NCBI GenBank assembly: GCA_030674185.1
Contig: CM060312.1
Coordinates: 70,408,237-70,472,236 of the forward strand
Length of the DNA stretch: 64,000 nt
Reading direction: 5' to 3'
Origin: Monoplex corrugatus
Taxonomy: Eukaryota > Mollusca > Gastropoda > Littorinimorpha > Ranellidae
The position numbers and the translations under genes are program-made. The number at the start of each line of letters is the position of its first letter. Position 1 is the stretch's first letter. Shown piece after piece: positions 35,672 through 46,971 of this stretch. Below the pieces are notes generated by a model. That model did no database searches. It was not told where the DNA came from and saw only the letters and a program-made list of their open reading frames with translations.

Positions 35672-35915
35672 TCTTCTTCTTCTTCTTCTTCTTCTTCTTC
35701 TTCTTCTTCTTCTTCTTCTTCTTCTTCTTCTTCTCTTCTTCTTCTTCTTCTTCTTCTTCTTCTTCTTCTTCTACTACTACTTCTTCTTCCTCCTCCTCCT
35801 CCTCCTCCTATTTGTCTCCTCCTTCTTCTTCTTCTTTTTCTTCTTCTTCTTCTTCAAAGTCTTCTTCTTCTTCTCTTTCTTCTTCTTCTTCTAATTATTA
35901 TTATTATTTTACTTG
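35605..35915. repeat. (TTG)n/(TTC)n trinucleotide array
   Basis: (TTG)n at about 35605-35670, then (TTC)n with TCC and ACT islands to about 35892. A strong purine/pyrimidine strand bias runs over more than 200 bp. Confidence 0.96.
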
Positions 35916-36099
35916 TTTTAGAATTAGCATTATAATCATTAGTGTTACTGTTAGTAGTAGTATTTCTACTAATTATGGACGACCATATAATAGTGTGACA
36001 GACAATGGAATAATTGTTTTGTATGGTTTAGTTATGATGTATTGCCAAAATAATTTTATACTTCAAAAAAAAAAATGCAGCAGCAAGCAACACGCGCGC

Positions 36100-36109
36100 T
36101 CGCGCCCGC

Positions 36110-36196
<87 letters not shown>

Positions 36197-36206
36197 CACA
36201 CGCACG

Positions 36207-36253
<47 letters not shown>

Positions 36254-36295
36254 CTCACACACCATATATACCCACGGACACACACACACACTCAC

Positions 36296-36333
<38 letters not shown>

Positions 36334-36353
36334 CACACACACACACACACAAT

Positions 36354-36384
<31 letters not shown>

Positions 36385-36389
36385 AAACA

Positions 36390-36432
<43 letters not shown>

Positions 36433-36438
36433 ACACAC

Positions 36439-36495
<57 letters not shown>
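36100..36495. repeat. (CA)n with (TA)n core
   Basis: Nearly 400 bp of interrupted CA, with (TA)n at about 36209-36250. Confidence 0.96.
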
Positions 36496-36624
36496 CACAA
36501 GAAAACAACCATAGACTCACTTGACTATACTCATATTTGCAAGTGGACACACGAAGAAAAAATTCAGAGGATTTACTGTGTCTATGCAACAATGATCTAA
36601 CTTAATTCGACAGAAATTCACTGT

Positions 36625-36720
36625 CCAATCCCAGAATCAAACCTGGGCTTTGCACGTCCTTGACGAGGGTACCGTGACTACGAGGCCATGCTCTCCACCG
36701 TTGTGGGTTCGTGAATGAAC
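36625..36720 (-). mobile_element. tRNA-like SINE head
   Basis: On the minus strand GCATGGCCTCGTAGTCACGG resembles an A box and CCAGGTTTGATTCTGGG (about 36631-36647) a B box. No intact cloverleaf was derived, so it is not called a tRNA gene. Confidence 0.45.
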
Positions 36721-37272
36721 GGGTTTTGACATGAAGTATTCTTTTCTTGGCTTATAGGCCTGACAGCCTGGTCATACGAACGAAGACAACTGTTATTAAT
36801 GAAGTCCTCATGCTCTAACACTTATAGTATTGTTTATGGCTGGCTTGCGACTTTGAAGAGGACCACGGATTCATAAATATGCTCGCTGCTGTTCCGCTTG
36901 TCCTGAACTGAACAAAGCCAAACGACAAGGTTCTAGTCTGTAGTATGAATATAATTCTTTCATTTTATACAGGACGTGAGGCCACGCACTCCATTGGTGT
37001 GGTGGGTTCGTGATTGAACTGGATTTGACATGAGGTCTGTTTTTCTTGGCTTACAGGCCTGACAGCCTGGTCATACGAATGTAAACAAATGGTATTAACG
37101 AAGTCATCACGCTCTAACACTTCTAGTTCTAGTATTGCTTATGGTTGGTGACTCTGATCAGGATCACAGATTCATAATATGCTCGCCACTGTTCTACTTG
37201 TCCTGAACTGAACAAAGCCACATGACAAGGTCATAGTCTATAGAATGAATAATTATGTTCCTTCATTTAATA
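36676..37272 (+). repeat. tandem duplication, two ~297-bp copies
   Basis: Copies at about 36676-36972 and 36973-37272 share TGGTGGGTTCGTG-type starts, CAGGCCTGACAGCCTGGTCA, GTCCTGAACTGAACAAAGCC and TTTCATTTAATACAG-type ends, differing by small indels. No coding meaning seen. Confidence 0.85.
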
Positions 37273-37345
37273 CAGCACCTGGCAACTACGTGACAGTGTA
37301 CATATATATATAGGCATACATACGTGAATATAATTGAAGATTACA

Positions 37346-37464
<119 letters not shown>

Positions 37465-37571
37465 CGCATGCAATCTAGGAAACAATGACAACCAAAACTC
37501 TTTAAAGATTCTGTCCTCGACATCCTTGTATAATAAAGTGCTATTCAAGTTGTATTTATATTCGTCTGCAG

Positions 37572-37660
37572 GCGCGAGGCAAAAGCCCGACAGCTGAAAG
37601 AAGGGGCGAACAAAATCAGTGCTCTGGAGAAGTCATTTGTCGACAAATGCATCTGAAAGA
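37572..37660 (+). CDS. USP helix exon with in-frame stop
   Basis: Acceptor ATTCGTCTGCAG and donor GTAAGTC bound 89 bp. After one base the frame reads REAKARQLKEGANKISALEK then SFVDKCI and TGA at 37654-37656, six bases before the donor. The peptide fits the amphipathic helix that precedes the GxPGxxI segment. A one-base shift near the end would give a phase-0 exit that fits the last exon. Confidence 0.6.
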
Positions 37661-37734
37661 GTAAGTCATCGCAGTTCTTGTCGAATGACTCGTACATATC
37701 ACTACTACATACGGGCGTACATACTACACTCTGA

Positions 37735-37976
37735 CATGTGCTTCTGTCACTAACTACCACTAGTAACTATGCTGCATGCTTCTGTACTACTACTACCACA
37801 CTACTACTACTGCTGCTGCTTCTGTTACTACTACTACCACTACTACTACTACTGCTGATGCTTCTGTTACTACTACTACTACTCTCTTACTACTACTACT
37901 ACTGCTGCTGCTGCTTCTGTTACTACTACTACCACTACTACTACACTACTACTATCTTACTATCTCACTACTACTA

Positions 37977-38008
<32 letters not shown>

Positions 38009-38719
38009 ACTACTAACTTCTACTTCTGTTACTACTACTACCACTACTGCTACTGCTTCTGCTTCTGTTACTACTACTACCACTACTACTACTGCTCCTG
38101 CTTCTGTTACTACTACTACCACTACTACTACTACTGCTTTTGCTTCTGTTACTACTACTACACTACTTACTACTGCTTGCTTCTGTTACTCACTACCACA
38201 CTACTACTACTGCTCCTGCTTCTGTTACTACTACTACCACCACTACTACTACTGCTCCTGCTTCTGTTACTACTACTACCACTACTACTACTATACTGCT
38301 CCTGCTTCTGTTACTACTACTACCACCACTACTACTACTACTGCTTCTGCTTCTGTTACTACTACTACCACCACTACTACTACTGCTGCTGCTTCTGTTA
38401 CTACTACTACTACTGCTTCTGCTTCTGTTACTACTACTACCACTACTACCACTACTGCTGCTGCTTCTGTTACTACTACTACCACTACTTCTACTATTGC
38501 TGCTGCTTCTGTTACCACTACTACCACTACTTCTGCTACTGCTGCTGCTTCTGTTACCACTACTACTACTACTGCTGCTGCTTCTGTTACCACTACTACC
38601 ACTACTACTACTACTGCTGCTACTTCTGTTACTACTACTACTACTCTGCTGCTGCTGTTACTACTACTACTACTACTACTACTGCTGCTGCTGCTTCTTC
38701 TTCTTCTTCTTCTTCTTCT

Positions 38720-38770
<51 letters not shown>

Positions 38771-38822
38771 ATTCTGCTCCTGCTGCTGCTGCCGCTGCTT
38801 CTACTACTACTACTACTACTAT

Positions 38823-38859
<37 letters not shown>

Positions 38860-39140
38860 TCTACTACTACTAGTACTACTACTACTACTACTATTACCAC
38901 CACTGCTACTGCTGCTGCCACTTCTACTATTACCACCACTGCTACTACTACTACTATTACGACTCCTACTACTCCTACTAAAACTAATACTACTACTACC
39001 ACTGCTGCTGCTGCTTTTACTACTGCTACTACTTCTGCTACTACTACTACTGCTGTTGCTGCTGCTACAACAACTACTGCTGTGACTACTATTACTATTA
39101 CTATTACTACTACTACTACTGCTACTACTACTACTACATT
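37735..39140. repeat. 1.4-kb (TAC)n/(TGC)n tract
   Basis: Trinucleotide sequence dominated by TAC and CTG/TGC. At 37800-38640 it has a secondary period: TGCTGCTGCTTCTGTTAC followed by 20-30 bp of TAC/CAC recurs about 18 times. (TTC)n at 38693-38718 and looser CTA/CTG follow. It lies in the intron before the last USP exon. Thr/Leu/Tyr-rich frames are artefacts. Confidence 0.95.
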
Positions 39141-39336
39141 GGCTGTGATGTTTTTCTTTCTTTTTCTACTTTACGTTTTCTCCTTTTTAGATGTTTATGG
39201 TGTAAAAGAATATGAATTAGCTGTTAAGTTATTTATCATAAACAAGTGAAAACTGGTCACTGGGCTGTTCATAAGCCAGCCTCCAATTTGATGTGTGTGA
39301 CTGTGAGTGCCCGCTGGTGCACGCAGACACTTGCAT

Positions 39337-39482
<146 letters not shown>

Positions 39483-40049
39483 CATTTTTCCATCATTTTA
39501 GTTCACACTGGAGTTTGTATTTTTTGCATCACTAAAGTTACTCGAATATTTTAGTATGTGTATTGCATTTATTTGATTTAAGAACAATCCCATAGCGACT
39601 TATGCGAGGCACAATTACGCGACATATGAAAATGAGCCACTTAATATGTGATAGGACTCTTTCGGACAAGTTTGCAATACATATGTTTTGAGTATTACAT
39701 GAGTACATGGAAGACGGTCATCAAAAATAGAAAAAATATAATGAAATGAAATTGGAGGGGCATGACTCAACTTTAAGGCCACAGAAGCTATTCGATTTAA
39801 AGGCCACAGAGGCTATACAAATGGAATTGTCTTAGAACCATGAATTCAGCTTGAATAATTTCCAAGTTCTAGATCATCTCTGGTAGATTCAGGTGGAACG
39901 TGTATGGAGTTGTCCCAGTACGATGAATTCCTCTTAAACAGGCTAAAATGATGTTGAAATCAGCTGGACCTGTTTGGATCTAACATACCCAGGAATCTGT
40001 GTAGTAGTGATGGTGACTCTTCCCGTCCATCCGACTCGTCTTCAGTGCC
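39483..40049. other. no gene seen
   Basis: Contains a short direct duplication TTTAAGGCCACAGAAGCTAT / TTTAAAGGCCACAGAGGCTA near 39771-39815. Otherwise unrecognised. Confidence 0.4.
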
Positions 40050-40445
40050 TGGTGTAGGTCTTCATTTCGGATACAGGACCAATCTTGGATAGACGTGTCT
40101 TTTCACAGGCGATGTATGGGAAAGGGTCCTGCATCGTTGGGTTCTGCTTCCACGGGTCCCTCTTCTGTTGAATAGCAAGTGCTGTTCTGCGCCATTCAAA
40201 TGTGACTGTGTGATGCATGCACTTGTGTTGCCAGCATGCTCATTTGCGGGCAGTGCTTTTTCCATGTTGGTATGTTGATATGGTGGCTGATGAGGTTAGC
40301 TTTCAGAGTATCTTTGTATCGTTTTAATAGTTCTCGTGGTCATGGTGTCCTAGCTTCAACTGTCCATACAGGGCAATCTTTTTGGCATCTTTTGTCTTCC
40401 ATACAGATACAGAAATTGAAGATTGGCTGTTTCGCGTTGGCACGT
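40050..40445 (-). mobile_element. LINE 3' fragment (third family), copy 2
   Basis: Broken minus-strand frames include KIALYGQLKLGH and a YQHGKSTARK-like tail, corresponding to the 'LLYGEL..G.R..G...RYKD' region of LINE polymerase C termini. It aligns by eye with 57386-57684. Confidence 0.55.
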
Positions 40446-41062
40446 GATGTTGCGGGTCTTGTGCTAACATCTTTGGTGGAACTTCTCCAGCTGTTGAAAG
40501 TGTCTTTGGAAGGTAGTCAGGATCTCACAACACTATCTATTATGCTTGTACTAAGGACAGTATTCACATAGTCGCAGAACCAGACAGGCAAGTGTCACCT
40601 TCTCACCCCCTACCTCACCCCCACCTAAGGGGATTGACACGTGTCTCTCCAATGACTGTCCCCACCATCTACTTACACGGAAGACTCCCAATGTGACTTT
40701 ACTTCATGTGCTGTGAGACAGAAACTGAAACTGAGGTCACCACGAGATCAGGGCATGAACGACCAAAGAGTCTGGGACAAGTTTAACATTGTTGAGGTGA
40801 TTCATGAGAATGGGGATGACAGTGAGGTGGAGTTTCATTTAGAACTGAGACTGCATGACAGCGCTGAACTCTTTAGGTAGATAGGACCTCAGGACCTGGT
40901 CAGCTCACGGATGTATGTGCAGTCTTACGGCTTGGGCCATGATCATTTTGGATCTTCTCCATCACATGGCACATGCGACGTCAGTACACATGGAACTCAT
41001 TCCAAGCGTGGAGACGTCGTAGTGGGAACTGAAACTGAAATCTACGCTTAAGTGAATATTTG
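40446..41062. other. no gene seen
   Basis: May contain further decayed LINE sequence near the preceding fragment. No intact motif seen. Confidence 0.35.
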
Positions 41063-41254
41063 TAACCCTTTGACTTCCGTGCCTCGTCCATTAGCATCCT
41101 GCTTTGCCAGCCGTGCTAGCAAAGCAGAAACGTAACCTTTTGATTCCCTTGTCCTATCCACCAGCTTATTGAAGGATGCTGGTGAATAGGATGAGAGAGC
41201 AAAAGGGTTAATTTTTTGCAGTTGGTGGATAGGGTGCAGGAGTCAAAGAATTAA
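41063..41254. mobile_element. MITE-like element with CCCTTTGAC termini, copy 1
   Basis: Begins TAACCCTTTGACTTCC and ends GGAGTCAAAGAATTAA, imperfect inverted termini. A subterminal inverted pair (CCTATCCACCAGC / GCTGGTGAATAGG) lies inside. The related element is at 46789-46971. TTAA-like ends suggest a TTAA-targeting family, which is inference. Confidence 0.6.
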
Positions 41255-41344
41255 TCATAGAATATGAACTAGTGAGGCATGACCACCTTTTGTGTATGTT
41301 CGTTTTATTTACATATTTTTTTAACATCAAATCGCCTGTTCTAG

Positions 41345-41575
41345 ATAGAAGGCACGTTTCGAGTAGGGGTCGGCAAGCCAGGACAAGTGATCCTGAGAGT
41401 GGCACAAGAGGAAAACGCAAACCTGGTGATGGTGGGAGGAGGTGGTCAGAGCAAATCACATTTTTCCACGATCGGTAGCGTCTGTAAATTCGTCGTCCAT
41501 AACAGCACCATGCCAGTCCTGGTATGCCAGAAAGAACAGTCCAGCAAGATGTCTACGTCATCAACCACCATTTGA
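41345..41575 (+). CDS. USP C-terminal exon
   Basis: Acceptor CGCCTGTTCTAG is followed in phase 0 by 76 codons and TGA. Order: FRVGVGKPGQVILRVAQEEN (helix after the GKPG turn), ANLVMVG (strand 4), the loop GGGGQSKSHFSTIGSV, then HNSTMPVLVCQ (last strand). The loop fits the USP ATP-binding motif G-2x-G-9x-G-[S/T] exactly. A Ser/Thr-rich tail (SSKMSTSSTT) closes the protein. This exon alone would be intact. Confidence 0.85.
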   Translation: MEGTFRVGVGKPGQVILRVAQEENANLVMVGGGGQSKSHFSTIGSVCKFVVHNSTMPVLVCQKEQSSKMSTSSTTI

Positions 41576-42331
41576 CAAGATGGACAGAAGGAGTGGAATG
41601 AATGAGTTTTGTTTCCTGTCAGTTAGAAGTGTCAAATTGTCACGAGTCTAAGGTAAGCATGTCGTGTTTCAAAGGTGATGTGTTATCACTTAAAGGAAAA
41701 GATCTGTGTCTGTGTAATATGTTTTAAATGGTGATGCTCGTTTGATGATGACATCGCCTTTGTAATGATGCAGAAGGCATTATTATAAATATAGTTCTAA
41801 AAAATTTAACGTAAGATATACTGCTTTAGAAACAAACGTTCGAAAAAAACAATTAAACAAAAAACGAAACCACAAACAAACAAACGAACAGACAGAAAGG
41901 CAACAAACAAACAAACAAACAAGAGACAAACAAACAAAACAAAACAAATGAAGCCAACCATATTCAGATCAGAGTATTTAAAAACTATTGACTTCTTTAT
42001 TCAGTTTCTATACATATGTTTTTCCTTTTGTTTGAGTTTTTGAGTCACGTGTTTCAGAAATGCAATTGTCTCTATGTAAATGGATTCATGAAAATGATGC
42101 ACATGAATGTAGACAAGTCACGTTATACTGCAATGTTTCAATCACGTACGTTTTATTCTGTATGATTGGAAAATGTCAATGCCAGTAAAACATACATGGA
42201 AGGATAGTTCTCCATTTTGATTTGTTTTGTGTGATTGTTTACGTATTTAAAAATGTAAACTTCTGTGTATTTGCTTTGTCAGCTCCAGGAGATCACCAAG
42301 GGTCTTCCATCTACTGCATATGGTTGTATCA
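41576..42331. other. 3' flank of the USP gene, no gene seen
   Basis: AT-rich with (CAAA)n runs near 41850-41945. No certain polyadenylation signal. Confidence 0.4.
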
Positions 42332-43513
42332 CATCATCATCATCATCAAGTGCTCTACCGCATGGTGTTGGCAATCATGGCCCTCCATTTGTATCTGTCC
42401 CCTGCTGCCGCAAGCACATCTTCCACCCTCACTGTCCTCAGCCACTCTGCAAGTCTGTCCAATATTTTCTCCCTGGGTCTATCTGGTGCTCTCTTTCCCT
42501 CCACCTTTCCAGTTGTGACCAAGTGCTCTAAGTCCCCTACCCTCATAAAATGGCCTCTAAATGTTGCCTGTCTTTTCTTAATCTTCTTAATATATGATCT
42601 TCTTGTATCTGCATTCATCAGGACTGTCTCGTTTGTTTTCTTTGCTGGCCATGGAACTTTCAACATTCTTCTTACAAACCACATCTCGGCTGCCTCAATC
42701 TTGTTCTGGCTTTGCTTGTTGACTGTCCACGCCTCACAACCGCATAACATTATCGGTTCTATATAACATTCAAGAACTCTCTTCCTGATGTTAATTGATA
42801 GGCATTTGTTGGTAAGAATGTCTTTCATCTTTTTGAATGTTGTTTTGGCGTGGCCAATTCTGCTGGCTATTTCTGATGTGCACATGCCATGTAGTGAGAT
42901 GATCGTTCCTAGATATTTTGACTTATCAACCTGTCTTAAGGTTGTGCCGTTTGCTGTTATTGTGCATGAGGGGATTTCATGTTTTTTACTGATTACCATG
43001 ACTTCAGTCTTCTTGCTATTTAGCTCCAACGCTCTATTTTTACTTTTTATTTCTATTATATTCACAAGGTTTTCTAGGTCCTTTTCATTTGCTGCAATTA
43101 GCGCGGTGTCATCTGCATAACGAATGTTGTTCATAATTTTTCCTCCAACCTTTAATCCAGGGTCTTCCTCTAGGTTTCTCATGATGTTTTTTGCTGTAAA
43201 GTGAAAACAGATTTGGTGACAGAACACAACATTCCTGACTCCTCTTTTGATATTTTGGAAGGAACTTATGTCGTTTTCTATTCTCATTGCAGCTGTTTGT
43301 TCCCAATAGATATTTCTGATCATTCATAGATTTTTTCCATCAATATTGAGTTTTTCTAGCTGGTTGATCAATTCTTCATGTCTTACCCGATCGAAAGCCT
43401 TGGCATAATCAACAAGGTATAAATATAAATCCGTGTTCAACTCGATCGACCCTCTCTATGGTAGTTCTTAGGATGTATATAGGTATTAATAGTCCCTTCT
43501 CCCTTCGACAAAT
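42332..43513 (-). mobile_element. RTE LINE, 5'-truncated copy 8
   Basis: The tail (ATCATC)n is at 42332-42347. A 322-codon minus-strand frame runs from about 43323 to 42355 with IRYADDTALIAANEKDL and the complete C terminus (FMRVGDLEHLVTTGKVEGKR). Upstream polymerase sequence reaches 43513 with frame breaks. A variant subfamily: AANE replaces AESE. Confidence 0.93.
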
Positions 43514-43632
43514 CCACACTATCTATCTATCTATTCTATCTATCTGTCTATCTATCTATCTATCTATCATCTACATATCTATCTATCTTCTGTCTGTCTA
43601 TCTATCTATCTATCTATCAATCTATCTATATG
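43514..43632. repeat. (TATC)n microsatellite
   Basis: TATC units with TGTC variants, starting at the truncated 5' end of RTE copy 8. Confidence 0.94.
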
Positions 43633-43669
43633 TGTGATGTGTGTGTGTATGTGAGTGCATTACCAGTGA

Positions 43670-43800
43670 TAAGAGAGAGACACAGACACAGAGAGAGAGA
43701 CAAGACAGACAGAGGACAGACAGACAGAGACAAAGAAAGACAGAGAGAGAGAGGGGAAGAGACAGACAAACAGGCAAACAGACCGACATAGAGACAATAA
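43670..43800. repeat. (GA)n/(CAGA)n array
   Basis: Purine-rich degenerate GA and CAGA units. Confidence 0.88.
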
Positions 43801-44033
43801 AACATTCAGACAAAACAAAGAGAGCACTGAGGCACTGAATATATGCTATGCTGATTTAATGGATTTTTTTTTCTTATCAGGCATTCCCTACCGTTACGTT
43901 CACAAGAAAATATTGGTTGGATTGATTGCCACTAGAAATGCACTTCTGTCTGCACAATCTTCATCTCCTTTTTGTTGCTTTAACCTCAGATTCTTATATT
44001 GCTTGCTAGTAGAAGAACAGTTGGCCTGACTCA

Positions 44034-44165
44034 TCAGATCGGAGGGAGTCTGACTTCCTGAGATATCGTCACAGGCGTTTGAAGCTGTCTTGAGCGTTTG
44101 GCAAGTGCTTTTCTGTTGTCTCCGTTCACACGATTGCAGTTGACATTGAGACAGCTGACGAGCAA
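44034..44165 (-). CDS. weak candidate terminal exon
   Basis: A minus-strand acceptor (GATCATGTTTCAG) is followed by 43 codons and TGA in the phase that would continue exon 50265-50424 (LLVSCLNVNCNRVNGDN at the start). A second, longer minus frame overlaps the same sequence, so either could be chance. Confidence 0.15.
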   Translation of the reverse strand: MLVSCLNVNCNRVNGDNRKALAKRSRQLQTPVTISQEVRLPPI

Positions 44166-44277
44166 CTGAAACATGATCAAGTCTCGGTTGAGATTGTTGC
44201 TGATGATCTTGAATAATAATAATAATAGAAGAAAACGAACACAAAGACAAACTTTTAGTCCACATTGTCATTGCTAT

Positions 44278-44720
44278 TGTTATTTAAAGCCCAACAGACT
44301 GCGTAGAGCCATAATTATCAGGGTTGTAACAGTTTCAAAACATGTAAAACTTCAACAGGAAAAAAGAGGAAAAAATAAATAAAGTACACATATCAATGAA
44401 TTTGCACACATGATCTAAGGATTGACCACCACAACCAATTTATCTCACAGGGGATTTAAAAAACACACTTGAATACAAATTTAAGCATACCTAAGGACAC
44501 CAAAACATATACAAAACGGAATAAATTACCTAAAATTGCTTCCACATATCTCACCTCACTAGAACCAAAAATGTATTTAATACATGTACCCAATTATCAA
44601 TCCAGAGAAAAAGTACGTCAGACTTTATCGAACACATTTCAGGTGAACGGACCAGCAAGGCAGAAAATGATAGGGAGAAAAGGACAGAAAGCAAAGGAGG
44701 AAGAAAGAAACGGAGAGTGA
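44278..44720. repeat. unclassified interspersed repeat, copy 1
   Basis: From GCCCAACAGACTGCGTAGAG through ACTTCAACAGG, GTACACATATCAATG and AATTACCTAAAATTGCTTC to CCCAATTATCAATCCAGAG. The same order occurs at 53545-53640 plus 57119-57385, where an RTE separates the halves. The right border is approximate. Confidence 0.75.
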
Positions 44721-45317
44721 CAGAAAAGAGGAAATTTCTAGCACAGAATTTCCAGAAGGTGGGAGTTACTATTTATACTGAATGAGCCCCCGGCATTCCC
44801 ACGGGGGTATTTAGTCCACATCAAAAAGATATGAGCAGAATTCGTTAATTTAGCTATCGTACCTTATCCCCACTTGGTAAGTGGACATGCAACTACAGCT
44901 CAAATCAAACCGTCTATTGATTGGTTGATATTTTGGTTGCTGCAGCAGATATCTTCCTTCAGCATATGTAAGAACCATGACATCAGCGAGCAGAGTCAAA
45001 TGATCAAAAACCTAAAACTAATATCCCCCACGGGCGTGTCATCCTATCTCGAATGTATATATATTCTGTTTTATCTCCTGGTAAGTCTGGAGGCGTATTT
45101 TCCTTGCGTGATTGCATCCGGTTGTTCCAACAGCTAGATCTGTCCCTAATTTTTTTTTGCACTATTTTCTCAGTAGTTTTGTCCAGAGTGACGGTAAAGA
45201 AATGTTTAACATGCGTCTTTTGATCATGCGACTCTGTTCCTTCAGGTCATGGTTGATACATAAGCAAGATGTCTGCCATATGACCCAAAATATCAACCAA
45301 CCATTGGCCGCTTCGGG
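44721..45317. other. no gene seen
   Basis: Includes a perfect-looking GCCCCCGGCATTCCCACGGG segment near 44786. No exon accepted. Confidence 0.35.
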
Positions 45318-45402
45318 TGGAGATGTAGTTGCATGTGGTAAGTAGTTAGAGGTGCTGGACTTCCAAACAGGAGGCCTGAGTTCAATGCTAACTGGTAGCT
45401 CA
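45318..45402 (+). mobile_element. tRNA-derived SINE head
   Basis: GTGGTAAGTAGTTAGAGGTG resembles an A box and GCCTGAGTTCAATGC a decayed B box, with the anticodon-arm-like TGGACTTCCAAACAGGAGG between. Body not delimited. Confidence 0.45.
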
Positions 45403-45489
45403 TGATATGAAAAAGGGTGGGAGATTTTTCAAATATCCCAAATTAGCACATGCAGGAACAAGCTTGTACCTCAATCAACTTGATGCGTA

Positions 45490-45505
45490 CCACACACACA
45501 CACAC

Positions 45506-45568
<63 letters not shown>
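45490..45568. repeat. (CA)n microsatellite
   Basis: About 79 bp of CA with one CCC interruption near the start. Confidence 0.95.
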
Positions 45569-45569
<1 letters not shown>

Positions 45570-45604
45570 AAAGAGCAAAATTTTTAACCATGTCAGTGTG
45601 CAAT

Positions 45605-45965
45605 GAATGATAAACAACGTTTGTTACGCAGATGACAGCATGCTAATTACAGAAAATGAATTAAAAAAAAAACCTACAAAATCTTGTGAATATAAGAGAA
45701 ATAGAAATCCAAAATAAAGGTATGCTGGAGCTAAATAGCAAGATTACTGAAGCCATAGTAATCACTAAAAAGGAAAAAAAATCCCCTCTTGGATAACATC
45801 AGGAAATGGCACATCATTGAGGCAGGTTGATCAGTTTAGATATATGGGAACAGTCTTGTAATAATAATAATAATTACAATATTTATATAGCGCAAAATCT
45901 TGATAAAATCAAATCTAAGCGCTGAAACAGACACACACACACACGCACACACACACGCACGCACG

Positions 45966-45997
<32 letters not shown>

Positions 45998-46617
45998 GCT
46001 ATAAATGGGGAGAAAGAATAAAAGCAATGGAAAATTATAGAGAGCATATTATATACAATTATATAACCAGACGGCAGATGCACATCAGAAATAGCCAACA
46101 GAACAGGCCAAACAAAAAAGGTATTCAAATGGATGAAAGGTGTTCTTACCAATGCCTATCAATTAACAGGAAGAGATTTCTTGAGTGTTACAGAGAATCG
46201 ATACTGTTGTACGACTGTGAGGTGTGGACAGTCAACACGCAAAGTCAGAACAAAATTGAGGCAACTGAAATGTGGTATCTAAGAAGAATGTTAAGAGTTC
46301 CATGGACAGCCAAGAAAACAAACGAGACAGTCTTGATGGAGTCAGACACAAGAAGACCATTGATAAAGAAGAACAGGAAAAGACAAGCAAAATTTATAGG
46401 ACATTTTATGAGAAAAGAGAAACGAGAGCACCTGGTCACAACACAACAGTTGGAGAGAAAGAGAGCACCAGGTAGACTCAGGAAGAAAATAGTGTACGGA
46501 CTTCCAGAGTGGTTGAGGACAGAGAGCGTGGAAGATGTACTTGCAGCAACAAGGGATAGATTCGTATGGTGGGCCATGATCATCAACGCCATGCGGCCGG
46601 GCACATGATGATGATGA
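45605..46617 (+). mobile_element. RTE LINE copy 9, split by an L2-like tail
   Basis: Starts near the catalytic box (frame-broken NNVCYADDSMLITENE), breaks at 45855, resumes at 46066 with the DGRCTSEIANR segment, and has a nearly intact C-terminal frame 46027-46608 ending GCACATGATGATGATG. Confidence 0.9.
45856..46065 (-). mobile_element. L2-like LINE copy 5: 3' UTR only, nested in RTE copy 9
   Basis: Contains (AAT)n, the conserved tail TATATAGCGCAAAATCTTGA, a (CA)n/(CGCA)n tract at 45930-46000 and GGCTATAAATGGGGAGAAAG. There is no coding part, so this is a ~210-bp extreme 5' truncation inserted in minus orientation. Confidence 0.92.
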
Positions 46618-46788
46618 GTGTACAATGACATCGGAAACACGAAAAAAATCCAGCATGTGCACCTCTAGTCCTACTGCACACATGTCATGGCCTGCCCAGC
46701 ACATTGGATTTGGCAGATTTGGGTGGCTTGCCTACGAATTTTTCTGCGTGCAATGAATCTTTAGGGTACCCTGGAAGGAGGCCGTTGA

Positions 46789-46971
46789 TTAACCTCTTGA
46801 CACCGGCATTCTATCCACCAACTGCAAAAATTTAACTCTTTGATTCCCTCAGCCTACCCACCAGCTTCCTGGATAGGGTGAGGGAATCAGTGGGTTAGGT
46901 TTTCGTTTTGCAAGCATGGTTGGCAATGCAGTATGCTGGTGGATAAGGTGCAGGAGTAAAAGAGTTTTTAA
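46789..46971. mobile_element. MITE-like element, copy 2
   Basis: Begins TTAACCTCTTGACACC and ends AGGAGTAAAAGAGTTTTTAA. Internal blocks TTTGATTCCCTCAGCC and CAGCTTCCTGGATAGGGTGA match the copy at 41063-41254. Confidence 0.55.

Noticed and set aside
36735..36800. Exon starting after CTTGGCTTATAG
   Set aside because: The acceptor-like sequence is duplicated in the 297-bp tandem repeat, no frame is coherent in both copies, and it does not bridge the USP exons.
37776..39249. Open frames of over 300 codons rich in Thr, Leu or Tyr
   Set aside because: A trinucleotide array keeps all frames open. There is no complex sequence until 39150.
43900..44271. 124-codon minus-strand frame with several cysteines
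   Set aside because: It has no consistent splice borders. It overlaps another candidate in a different frame, and I recognise no domain.
45246..45335. Exon between TGTTCCTTCAG and GTAAGT with an open frame
   Set aside because: The apparent donor lies in the tRNA-like head of a SINE (TGTGGTAAGTAGTTAG), and the peptide shows no family resemblance.
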